A stretch of DNA of 64,000 bases from Janthinobacterium tructae. GTDB lineage: Bacteria; Pseudomonadota; Gammaproteobacteria; Burkholderiales; Burkholderiaceae_D. Positions 28,152-35,655 of the stretch are shown here, piece after piece. The notes under the pieces were generated by a model, which was given only the letters and a program-made list of their open reading frames with translations, ran no database searches and was not told the DNA's origin. The stretch lies in assembly GCF_006517255.1 (NCBI RefSeq), contig NZ_CP041185.1:744001-808000 (forward strand). Reading direction: 5' to 3'. Position 1 is the stretch's first letter. Every line of letters begins with the position of its first letter. The position numbers and the translations under genes were made by a program.

Positions 28152-31100
28152 ATGCATACCACCCGACTCAAATTGCGCGACATCAGCCGCGCCGCCGCGA
28201 TCGTGATCGCACTGGCGGCCGGCGTGCCAGGCCAGGCCTGGGCACAGTCGAATGCCACCAGTACCATTTTCGGCGAAGTGAGCGCACCGGCCGGCGCCAC
28301 CGTGGTGCTGGAAAACCTGGCAACGGGCGTGCGACGCAGCCTGACGCCGGATACGTCGGGCCGCTATGTGGCCAATTCCATGCCGCCTGGCCGCTATGCG
28401 GTGCGCGTGCTGCGTGCCGGTTCGGTGGAAGCGTCGCAGGAAGTCGAAGCCCTGATCGGCGCCGGTGCGGAAGCGAACTTCGGTCCGGCCAGCGTGGCCG
28501 GTTCCGTGGGCCAGGAGCAAACCGTCGTTGTGAAAGCGTCGCGCAACACGATCGACGTGTCGAACACGAACAATGGCGTGATCTTCACCGCCAAGGAACT
28601 CAAAGCGCTGCCGGTCGGGAATGATGTGGCTTCCATCGTGCAGCTGACGCCGGGCGTGGCGCGCGGCACCAACAGCGTGTATGGCAATGCGCCGTCTATC
28701 GGCGGCTCGGGCCAGTCGGAAAACGCCTTCTATGTCAACGGTTTCCCGATCACGAATATCCTCACCCAGGTGGGCGCGTCGGAGCTGCCGTTTGGCGCGA
28801 TTTCCAACCTGCAGGTGCTGTCGGGCGGCTACGGCTCGGAGTTTGGCCGCTCCACGGGCGGCGTGATCAACATCACCACCAAGAGCGGCGGCAACAAGGT
28901 CGAATTCGGCGGCAAGGTCTCCATCATCCCCCGTTCGCTGAAGGGCACAACGGAAAACCGGTACTACCCGAACACGGGCGCCAATCCGATCACGGATGGC
29001 ACCTTGAAGTACTGGAATCGCGATAACGGCAGCACCAGCAAGGTCGTCGGCTTGTACGGCAGCGGGCCGCTGATCCAGAACAAGCTGTTCGCCTTCGTGG
29101 CGCTGGAACAGACGCGCACGGACGGCGGTGCCGTCGCCGGTGCGCGCGACGACTCGGACAAGGTGCTGCCGAATGGCTGGCGCGAAAGCAGGAGCAAGGT
29201 TGACCGCATGATGGCCAAGCTGGACTACAACCTGACGGACGACCATCACTTTGAATATACCAAGCTGTATGACCGCACGACTACGGATAGCCAGAGCTAT
29301 GGCTTCGACTATGCCACATTGAAACGCAACAACGTGCCTGGTGGCGGCAGCGAGACCACGATCAACTGCTGCGGTTCGTCGGCCGCGCCAGGCGCGAATG
29401 TCGACATCTTCAAGTACACGGGCTACCTGACGGATAACCTGACGGTGACGGCCATGATGGGGCAGTCGCGCACATCGCACCGCCGCACGCCGAATGGCTA
29501 CGATCCGAGCCTGGCGCAGACGGTCTCGAATAGCGATACCCGTGTACCTGGACTGACGTACGCCAATCCGCAGGCGGTGACGGGGACCCTGGTCGACCCA
29601 TCCTCGGAAGACCGCCAGAAAGCCAAGCGCCTGGACCTGGAATACAAGCTGGGCAAGCACTCGCTGCGCGGCGGCATCGACCGCATCGACGTGGAATCGA
29701 AGGTGGGCCTGAGCCTGGCCGGCGGCTACCGCTGGAACTACCAGCGGGCCGCAGATAAGAATCTGCCGATCAACGGCGCCTTTGAAACGCCGTACCAGGG
29801 CGACGGCTACGGCAAGCAGGGCTATTACGTCAGCAAGGAGCTCAATGCCAACCTGGCGCGTCCGACCAGCGTGCAATCGGCGCAGTACATCCAGGATCAC
29901 TACCAGGTCACGGAACGGGTGCTGCTGGATCTGGGCCTGCGCCGGGAACAGTTCACCAACTACAGCAGCGATGGCGTGGCCTTCATTTCGCAGCGCAACA
30001 TGATCGCCCCGCGCCTGGGCGCCACCTGGGATTACCTGGGCGACGGCAGCCTGAAATTCTTCGCCAACGGCGGCCGCTACCACCTGCCGGTGCCATCGAA
30101 TTTGTCGAGCAACATGGCCAGCCCCTTCCTGGCCACCAGCGAGATGTTCACCTACACGGGCGTCGATCCCGTCACGGGCGCGCCGACGGGCCTGCACGCG
30201 ATCAGCAAGCCGTATTCGGCCAACAACGCGTATGGCCAGAGCCGCGATGCGCGCGAAGTGACGGCCGTTGGCCTGAAACCGCTGTCGCAGGATGAATTCT
30301 CGCTGGGCTTCGAACGCGCCCTGAGCAAGAAGCTGGTAGTGGGCGCCAGCGTCCTGTACCGCAAGCTGAACGACACCAACGACGACACCTGCGACGCGCG
30401 TCCGCTGCAAGCCTGGGCCACACGCAACAGCGTCGATACGGCTAACTGGAGCGGCTTTCAGTGCGCCATCATCAATCCGGGCCGCGACAACAGCCTGATG
30501 GTGGACTTTGACGATGGCAAGGGCCTGCGCCGCGTGGATATTTCGGCGGCAGAGTGGGGCAACCCGCTGCCATCGCGCACCTACCGCGCCCTGAACATGT
30601 TCGTCGAGCACCCGTACACGAACGGCTGGTACGGCAAGCTGACCTACACCTTGTCCGGCCTGAAGGGCAATATGGAAGGCCAGACGGACAGCATCGGCGG
30701 CGGCGACGTGGGCCTGACGGTTAGCGACGACCACAAGGAACTGATGTACAACGCGTATGGCTACCTGCCGGGCGACCACCGTCACGCCTTCAAGGCGTAC
30801 GGCTTCATGCAGGTCATCCCGGACGTGATGGTGGGCGCCAACCTGTCGCTGATCTCGGGTGCGCCGCGCAACTGCATCGGCGCGTTGCCCGATAATCTGA
30901 AGTTCGAGGGCAATTACGGCGATTCCTACTTCTATTGCAACGGCAAGCCGGCGCCGCGCGGCAGCCAGGGCCGCCTGCCATGGCAAGCCCAACTGGACAT
31001 GAATGTGGCCTATACTCCCAGCGCCGTCAAAGGCCTGAGCCTGAAAGTGGACGTGTTCAACGTCTTCAACAGCCAGACCGTCACCCGTTATACCGAAACG

Positions 31101-31196
31101 CGCGAAGACCATGGCGCCATCTCCCGCAATTACCTGCAGGTCGATGGACGCACGGCACCGCGTTCCGTGCGCTTTACGGCTGAATACACCTATTAA
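28152..31196 (+). CDS. TonB-dependent receptor with N-terminal carboxypeptidase-like (CarbopepD_reg) domain
   Basis: 1014 residues. A signal peptide (about 1-32, ending GQAWAQ) precedes a small beta domain (about 38-115, TSTIFGEVSAPAGATVVLEN start) of the carboxypeptidase-regulatory type, seen in Oar/SusC-like receptors. The plug (about 120-250) contains VGNDVASIVQLTPGVARG, GGSGQSENAFYVNGFPI and STGGVINITTKSGG. The barrel ends in RFTAEYTY, an aromatic outer-membrane signature. The ATG at 28152 has GGAGAG upstream. The gene is expressed from promoter copy B and is followed after 66 bases by the GH109 gene. It probably imports a larger glycan or glycopeptide, distinct from the substrate of the first receptor; this is inference. 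Confidence 0.9.
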   Translation: MHTTRLKLRDISRAAAIVIALAAGVPGQAWAQSNATSTIFGEVSAPAGATVVLENLATGVRRSLTPDTSGRYVANSMPPGRYAVRVLRAGSVEASQEVEALIGAGAEANFGPASVAGSVGQEQTVVVKASRNTIDVSNTNNGVIFTAKELKALPVGNDVASIVQLTPGVARGTNSVYGNAPSIGGSGQSENAFYVNGFPITNILTQVGASELPFGAISNLQVLSGGYGSEFGRSTGGVINITTKSGGNKVEFGGKVSIIPRSLKGTTENRYYPNTGANPITDGTLKYWNRDNGSTSKVVGLYGSGPLIQNKLFAFVALEQTRTDGGAVAGARDDSDKVLPNGWRESRSKVDRMMAKLDYNLTDDHHFEYTKLYDRTTTDSQSYGFDYATLKRNNVPGGGSETTINCCGSSAAPGANVDIFKYTGYLTDNLTVTAMMGQSRTSHRRTPNGYDPSLAQTVSNSDTRVPGLTYANPQAVTGTLVDPSSEDRQKAKRLDLEYKLGKHSLRGGIDRIDVESKVGLSLAGGYRWNYQRAADKNLPINGAFETPYQGDGYGKQGYYVSKELNANLARPTSVQSAQYIQDHYQVTERVLLDLGLRREQFTNYSSDGVAFISQRNMIAPRLGATWDYLGDGSLKFFANGGRYHLPVPSNLSSNMASPFLATSEMFTYTGVDPVTGAPTGLHAISKPYSANNAYGQSRDAREVTAVGLKPLSQDEFSLGFERALSKKLVVGASVLYRKLNDTNDDTCDARPLQAWATRNSVDTANWSGFQCAIINPGRDNSLMVDFDDGKGLRRVDISAAEWGNPLPSRTYRALNMFVEHPYTNGWYGKLTYTLSGLKGNMEGQTDSIGGGDVGLTVSDDHKELMYNAYGYLPGDHRHAFKAYGFMQVIPDVMVGANLSLISGAPRNCIGALPDNLKFEGNYGDSYFYCNGKPAPRGSQGRLPWQAQLDMNVAYTPSAVKGLSLKVDVFNVFNSQTVTRYTETREDHGAISRNYLQVDGRTAPRSVRFTAEYTY

Positions 31197-31203
31197 ACTG
31201 CAG

Positions 31204-31227
31204 CCGGCCTGCCGTGCGGCGGGCCGG
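31204..31227 (+). other. Intercistronic hairpin between receptor 2 and GH109
   Basis: CCGGCCTGCCG and CGGCGGGCCGG form an 11-bp stem (one G-T pair) with a 2-base centre. No T-run follows, so a partial terminator or an mRNA-stability element is more likely than full termination. Confidence 0.45.
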
Positions 31228-31262
31228 TGACGATCCTTACCAACGGAAGCGAGAAGAGACCA

Positions 31263-32654
31263 ATGACGACACAAATCAATCGACGCAATTTCCTGTCCGC
31301 CAGCGCAGCGCTGGCCGGTGGTGCCATGGCCGGCAGCGCCTTGCTGCCTGGCGAGGCCAACGCCGCAACCGCCACCGGTCGCGACAAGGTTCGCCTGGGC
31401 CTGATCGGCACGGGCATGCGCGGCCAGGTGCTGCTGGCCGAACTGGTGCGCCGCGATGACGTGGAAGTGGTCGCCCTGTGCGATATAGAACCGATCATGC
31501 TGAAACACGCGCTGGGCCAGGTGGCAAAAGCCGGCAAGCCGCGTCCGCGCACATATGGCGAAGACCGCGACCAGAAAGCCTACAAGCGCATGCTGGACGC
31601 GGGCGGCCTCGATGGCGTGATCATCGCCACGCCGTGGGAGTTCCACGCACCGATGGCGATCGCCGCCATGCAGGCGAAGATACCCGTCGGTTGCGAAGTG
31701 GTGGCCGGCATTACCCTGCAAGACCACTGGGATGTACTCAATACCCAGCTGAAGACGGGCACGCCCTACATGTTGCTGGAAAATGTGTGCTACCGCCGCG
31801 ACGTGATGGCAGCGCTGCAGATGGTGCGCGCAGGCCTGTTCGGCGAACTGCTGCACCTGCAGGGTGGCTACCAGCACGATTTGCGCGCCGTCAAATTCAA
31901 CAGCGGCAATCCGGCCAAGCCGTATGGCGGCGGCGTGGAATTCGGCGAAAAGGGTTGGTCGGAAGCCCATTGGCGCACGCAGCATTCGGTCGAGCGCAAT
32001 GGCGAGCTGTATCCGAGCCACGGCATCGGCCCGTGCGCCATGTACACGAACATCAACCGCGGCAACCGTTTTACGCGCATCAACGCCTTTGCCACCAAGG
32101 CGCGCGGCTTGCACGACTACATCGTCAAGCAGCCGGGCGGCGCGCAGCATGCGAACGCCAAGGTGAAATTCAAGCTGGGCGACGTGGTCACCACCACGCT
32201 GGCGTGCGAAAACGGCGAAACCATCATCCTGCAGCACGATACGAGCCTGCCGCGCCCGTATTCGCTGGGCTTCCGCGTACAAGGCACGGACGGCCTGTGG
32301 ATGGACTTGAACAACTCGATCCACATCGAAGGCGTCAGCAAGCCGCACCAGTGGGACGATTTCAAGGCTTACCAGGACAAGTATGAGCACCCGGTCTGGC
32401 GCAAATACGCGGCGCAAGCCGAAGGCGCGGGCCACGGCGGCATGGACTTCTTCGTCATCCACGCCTTTGTCGAAGCCCTGAAGGCCAACGCGCCGATGCC
32501 GATCGATATCTACGACGCCGTGACGTGGAGTGCCATCACGCCGTTGTCCGAGCAATCGATCGCCGCCAATTTCCAGACCCTGGACTTCCCGGACTTCACG
32601 GGCGGCCAGTGGAAAGCGCGCAAGCCGATCTTCGCCCTCGACGGCAAGTACTAA
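31263..32654 (+). CDS. GH109-family alpha-N-acetylgalactosaminidase (Gfo/Idh/MocA fold, Tat-exported)
   Basis: 463 residues. A twin-arginine signal is present (R7-R8 in NRRNFLSASAALAGG). The NAD-binding Rossmann motif GLIGTGMRG is at 46-54, followed by the oxidoreductase C-terminal domain. The GH109-typical stretch with WRTQHSVERNGELYPSHGIGP places the conserved His253 near the active site, followed by INRGNRFTRI. The family uses tightly bound NAD to hydrolyse alpha-GalNAc, as on blood group A antigen, by an oxidation-elimination route. Tat export fits a cofactor-loaded enzyme folded in the cytoplasm and sent to the periplasm. The short upstream in-frame start at 31227 is rejected because the Tat signal begins at 31263. 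It sits in the receptor operon of the GalNAc locus. Confidence 0.9.
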   Translation: MTTQINRRNFLSASAALAGGAMAGSALLPGEANAATATGRDKVRLGLIGTGMRGQVLLAELVRRDDVEVVALCDIEPIMLKHALGQVAKAGKPRPRTYGEDRDQKAYKRMLDAGGLDGVIIATPWEFHAPMAIAAMQAKIPVGCEVVAGITLQDHWDVLNTQLKTGTPYMLLENVCYRRDVMAALQMVRAGLFGELLHLQGGYQHDLRAVKFNSGNPAKPYGGGVEFGEKGWSEAHWRTQHSVERNGELYPSHGIGPCAMYTNINRGNRFTRINAFATKARGLHDYIVKQPGGAQHANAKVKFKLGDVVTTTLACENGETIILQHDTSLPRPYSLGFRVQGTDGLWMDLNNSIHIEGVSKPHQWDDFKAYQDKYEHPVWRKYAAQAEGAGHGGMDFFVIHAFVEALKANAPMPIDIYDAVTWSAITPLSEQSIAANFQTLDFPDFTGGQWKARKPIFALDGKY

Positions 32655-32664
32655 GCCTTAACGA

Positions 32665-32699
32665 CCCGCTACCGCGCCTGCCGCCGTAGCGGGTTTTTT
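32665..32699 (+). terminator. Rho-independent terminator after GH109
   Basis: CCCGCTAC and GTAGCGGG pair perfectly and are followed by six T. The hairpin begins about 10 bases after the stop. Confidence 0.85.
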
Positions 32700-32717
32700 C
32701 CATGTCAGGAGACGTTG

Positions 32718-33992
32718 ATGAAACACACAAGTTCATTGCTCTACGCAGTCCTTCCCGCCATGCCTTTACTTGCCGCCTGCGTGGCCGCCTGCGTGGCCGC
32801 GCCCATGGCGTGCGCGACGCCCGCCAGCGTGGAACTGGCCGGCAATGCCTTCATCACCAGTGCAGACAAGGGCGCCGTCATCGGCGAACATGGCCTGACC
32901 GGCTGGAGCAATCCCGCTACCGTCGCCAGCACGTATTTCCGCGTGGCTGAAGCCGGTCCCGTCCAGGTGGCGCTCGACGCCAGCCTGGCCGATGGTGGCA
33001 ACAGCACCGTCCGCGTGAAGATCAACGGCACGCCGTTCGACGTCAGGCTGGCCGGCAAGGCGCGCAAGACCTACACCGTCGGCACGGTGCACGTGCCGGC
33101 GGCTGGCTATGTGAAGGTGGATTTGCAGGGATTGACGCGCGCCAAGGCCACGTTCGGCGACGTTTCGGCGCTGAAGGTGACGGCTGGTGCCACGCTGAAC
33201 TATGCCAACGACCCGGCCAATTACTACTGGTCGCGGCGCGGGCCGTCCGTGCACATGGGCTATACGGTGCCGGCCAATACCGAGTATTTTTATAACGAGA
33301 TGACGATCCCCGTCGGACAGGACACCATCGGTTCCTACTTCATGGCCAACGGCTTCGGCCAGGGCTACATGGGCATCCAGGTGAAGTCGCCCACCGAGCG
33401 CTGGATCCTGTTCTCCGTGTGGGACGCCGAGAATGGCGCGAAGACCACCCTGGTCAGCAAGGGCGAGGGCGTCATCGACAACGCATTTGGCGGCGAGGGC
33501 ACGGGCGGGCAAACCTACCTTTCATATAACTGGGTGGCCGGCACCACGTACCGCTTCATCACGCGCGCGCGGCCCGACGGCAAGGGCGGCAGCGATTACT
33601 CAGCCTGGTTCTTTGCGCCGGAAACGGGCAAGTGGCGCTATATCGCCACCTGGAAGCGGCCGGCGATTTCCACGTATCTGACGCGCGTGCATTCCTTCCT
33701 CGAGAACTTCATCGATACCCTGGGCTACACGGAGCGCCGCGTCCAGTTCGGCAACCAGTGGGCGAGGAACGTTTCCGGCGCCTGGTCGGAAGTGACGGCA
33801 GGGCGCTACACGGGCGATGCCACGGCCACCAATGCGCAGCGCATGGATTACGCGGGCGGCCTGGAAAACGGCAAGTTCTACCTGCGTAACGGCGGCTTTT
33901 TTGCCGAGTACGTGAAAACCGGCCAGAACTTCACGCGCCCGGCCACGGGCCAGGCACCGGACGTCGATGTGGCGGCCTTGCCGATGCAATAG
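32718..33992 (+). CDS. Exported DUF5077/DUF3472 domain protein
   Basis: 424 residues. The N-terminal export signal contains LLAAC at 17-21, which could be a lipobox; cleavage after PMACA by signal peptidase I is the alternative. A beta-sandwich DUF5077-like domain (about 35-160) is followed by a DUF3472 domain (about 165-405, with YYWSRRGPSVHMGYTVP, NEMTIPVGQDTIGSYFMANG and YTERRVQFGNQWARN). The DUF3472 fold is beta-rich and often accompanies secreted glycosidases, but no activity is established. The ATG at 32718 follows AGGAG at 7 bases. The terminator after GH109 lies just upstream, so it is either expressed by read-through or from a promoter I cannot identify. A carbohydrate-binding or -cleaving helper role is inferred from position only. 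Confidence 0.82.
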   Translation: MKHTSSLLYAVLPAMPLLAACVAACVAAPMACATPASVELAGNAFITSADKGAVIGEHGLTGWSNPATVASTYFRVAEAGPVQVALDASLADGGNSTVRVKINGTPFDVRLAGKARKTYTVGTVHVPAAGYVKVDLQGLTRAKATFGDVSALKVTAGATLNYANDPANYYWSRRGPSVHMGYTVPANTEYFYNEMTIPVGQDTIGSYFMANGFGQGYMGIQVKSPTERWILFSVWDAENGAKTTLVSKGEGVIDNAFGGEGTGGQTYLSYNWVAGTTYRFITRARPDGKGGSDYSAWFFAPETGKWRYIATWKRPAISTYLTRVHSFLENFIDTLGYTERRVQFGNQWARNVSGAWSEVTAGRYTGDATATNAQRMDYAGGLENGKFYLRNGGFFAEYVKTGQNFTRPATGQAPDVDVAALPMQ

Positions 33993-34039
33993 GCGTGGGG
34001 TCTCAGAACGGCCGCTTGCGCCGCAGCACCGCATAGATA

Positions 34040-34058
34040 TAGAATGCGAATCATTATT
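34040..34058 (+). promoter_or_regulatory. Fur box upstream of the FecI sigma gene
   Basis: The 19 bases match the classical Fur consensus GATAATGATAATCATTATC at 14 positions, including an unbroken AATCATTAT. It lies 26 bases before the sigma factor start, the expected position for iron repression of a fecI-type gene. Confidence 0.75.
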
Positions 34059-34083
34059 ATTTGCAAGCTAGGGAGTATGCGAC

Positions 34084-34596
34084 GTGTCGGCTGCCCAACC
34101 CGGCGTCCACCAGGAGGTGGGTAGCCTGTATCACGAACACCATCGGTGGCTGCAAGGCTGGCTCAGGCACAAGTTGGGCAACGCCTTTGACGCGGCCGAC
34201 GTGGCGCACGACACTTTCATGCGCCTGCTCAATCGCGACGAGGCCATCGCCGCGCGCGAGCCGCGGGCCTTCCTGACGACGGTGGCCAAGGGCGTGCTGG
34301 GCAATCTGTACCGCCGCCGCGACCTGGAAGCGGCGTATCTGGACACCCTGGCCAGCCTGCCGGCGCAGCATGCGCCCGATCCCGAAGCGCAGGCGATTTT
34401 GCTCGAAGCCCTGTTCGACATCGACCGCCGCCTCGATGGCCTGGCGCCGGCCGTGCGCCGCGCGTTTCTGCTGTCGCAGCTCGATGGCATGCCGCAGGCG
34501 GCCATCGCGCTGGAATTGAATATCTCGCTGGCCACCGTGCAGCGCTACCTGGTGAAAGCCATGCATCAGTGTTTCTTTGCCCTACCGGCGCCGTGA
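34084..34596 (+). CDS. FecI-family ECF RNA polymerase sigma factor
   Basis: 170 residues. Region 2 (about 12-75) contains YHEHHRWLQGWLRHKLG, AADVAHDTFMRLL and the TVAKGVLGN helix. Region 4 (about 110-160) contains LPAVRRAF-like LAPAVRRAFLLSQLDG and AIALELNISLATVQRYL. This matches sigma factors that drive iron-siderophore receptor genes. The start is GTG at 34084, with AGGGAG 8 bases upstream; the nearer ATG at 34077 is out of frame. The stop overlaps the FecR start (TGATG). Control is probably two-tier: Fur represses via the box at 34040, and the membrane FecR protein controls sigma activity. Confidence 0.92.
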   Translation: MSAAQPGVHQEVGSLYHEHHRWLQGWLRHKLGNAFDAADVAHDTFMRLLNRDEAIAAREPRAFLTTVAKGVLGNLYRRRDLEAAYLDTLASLPAQHAPDPEAQAILLEALFDIDRRLDGLAPAVRRAFLLSQLDGMPQAAIALELNISLATVQRYLVKAMHQCFFALPAP

Positions 34597-35570
34597 TGGG
34601 CGCCTCCACGCCGGAAGCGGCCAGCCTGCAGGCTGTCGAATGGCTGGTGCGCCTGCAGGCCGGCGCCGCCACGCCGGAAGTGGAGCAGGCCTGGCGCGCC
34701 TGGCGCGACAGCGATCCGGAACATGAGCAAGCCTGGCTGCACGTGGAAGGCTGCATGGCGCGCATGCGTGCCTTGCCCGCGCCGCTGGCGCATGGCACCC
34801 TGGCGCGCAAACCGATCCATGCGCAGGCCAATGCCGCGCGCCGCCAGTCGTTGAAATTCCTGGCGCTGTTGGCCGTGGGCGGCGGCGCCTGGCTGGCTGG
34901 CGGCGAAGAGCAGGCGCGCTTCTGGCTGGCCGATTACCGTACCGGTACGGGCGAGCTGCGCCACGTCGTGCTGGACGACGGCACGCGCATCGTACTCAAT
35001 ACGGCCACCTCCATCGACGTGCGCTATGACGCGGGCCAGCGCCTGGTGACGTTATTAAGGGGCGAGATCATGGTCAGCACGGCGCGCGATCAGGCCGGCC
35101 GGCCATTTTTGGTGCACACGGCGCAAGGCCGGTTGCAACCGGTGGGGACGCGCTTTGCCGTGCGCGCCGGTGGCGAAGTCACGCGCCTGGGCGTGTTTGC
35201 GGGCGCGGTCGACGTCATGCCAATGCTGGCGCCCGGCGCCGTGCAAAGGCTGCACCCCGGCCAGCAAACGATGTTCACGGCGAACCGCATGGGGGCAATT
35301 GAGGCCTTGCCTGCCGGCGCGGACGCCTGGACGACCGGCATGCTGGTGGCGCACGATATGCCGCTGGCCGAGTTTATCGGCGAGCTGGCGCGCTACCGCC
35401 ACGGGCGCCTGGCTTGCGATCCGGCCATCGCCCATCTGCGCGTGTCGGGCATCTACCCGCTGGCCGACACCACGCAAGTGCTGGACATGCTGACGCGCAC
35501 CTTGCCCGTCGACGTGCGCCAGAGCACGCGTTTCTGGGTGAGCGTGGTGCCGCAGCGGCAGCATGCATAA
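34596..35570 (+). CDS. FecR-family sigma factor regulator (anti-sigma/transducer)
   Basis: 324 residues. An N-terminal cytoplasmic DUF4880 segment (about 10-55, ASLQAVEWLVRLQAG and AWRAWRDSDPEHEQAW) precedes one transmembrane helix (about 88-103, FLALLAVGGGAWLAGG). The periplasmic FecR domain follows (about 115-215, LDDGTRIVLNTATSIDVRY, TAQGRLQPVGTRFAVR), with a C-terminal STN-contacting region. It relays occupancy of the outer-membrane receptor to the FecI sigma. The ATG at 34596 overlaps the sigma stop by one base, so the pair is translationally coupled. The receptor gene with an STN domain follows 85 bp downstream, completing the system. Confidence 0.92.
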   Translation: MGASTPEAASLQAVEWLVRLQAGAATPEVEQAWRAWRDSDPEHEQAWLHVEGCMARMRALPAPLAHGTLARKPIHAQANAARRQSLKFLALLAVGGGAWLAGGEEQARFWLADYRTGTGELRHVVLDDGTRIVLNTATSIDVRYDAGQRLVTLLRGEIMVSTARDQAGRPFLVHTAQGRLQPVGTRFAVRAGGEVTRLGVFAGAVDVMPMLAPGAVQRLHPGQQTMFTANRMGAIEALPAGADAWTTGMLVAHDMPLAEFIGELARYRHGRLACDPAIAHLRVSGIYPLADTTQVLDMLTRTLPVDVRQSTRFWVSVVPQRQHA

Positions 35571-35655
35571 TTATTTTCTGAAAAACTGAGGGGTTTTCGA
35601 TTTTCGCGTGACATAGCAAGTGAACCCTTCATTCACTTTCAGGAAAACAGTCCGC

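Noticed and set aside
27921..32555. A 1544-codon open frame on the minus strand
   Set aside because: Antisense to receptor 2 and GH109 with the same shadow composition and no recognisable domain. It also runs through a promoter region.
34077..34079. ATG start for the FecI sigma factor
   Set aside because: It is out of frame with the sigma-factor reading frame. The GTG at 34084 has the proper ribosome-site distance.
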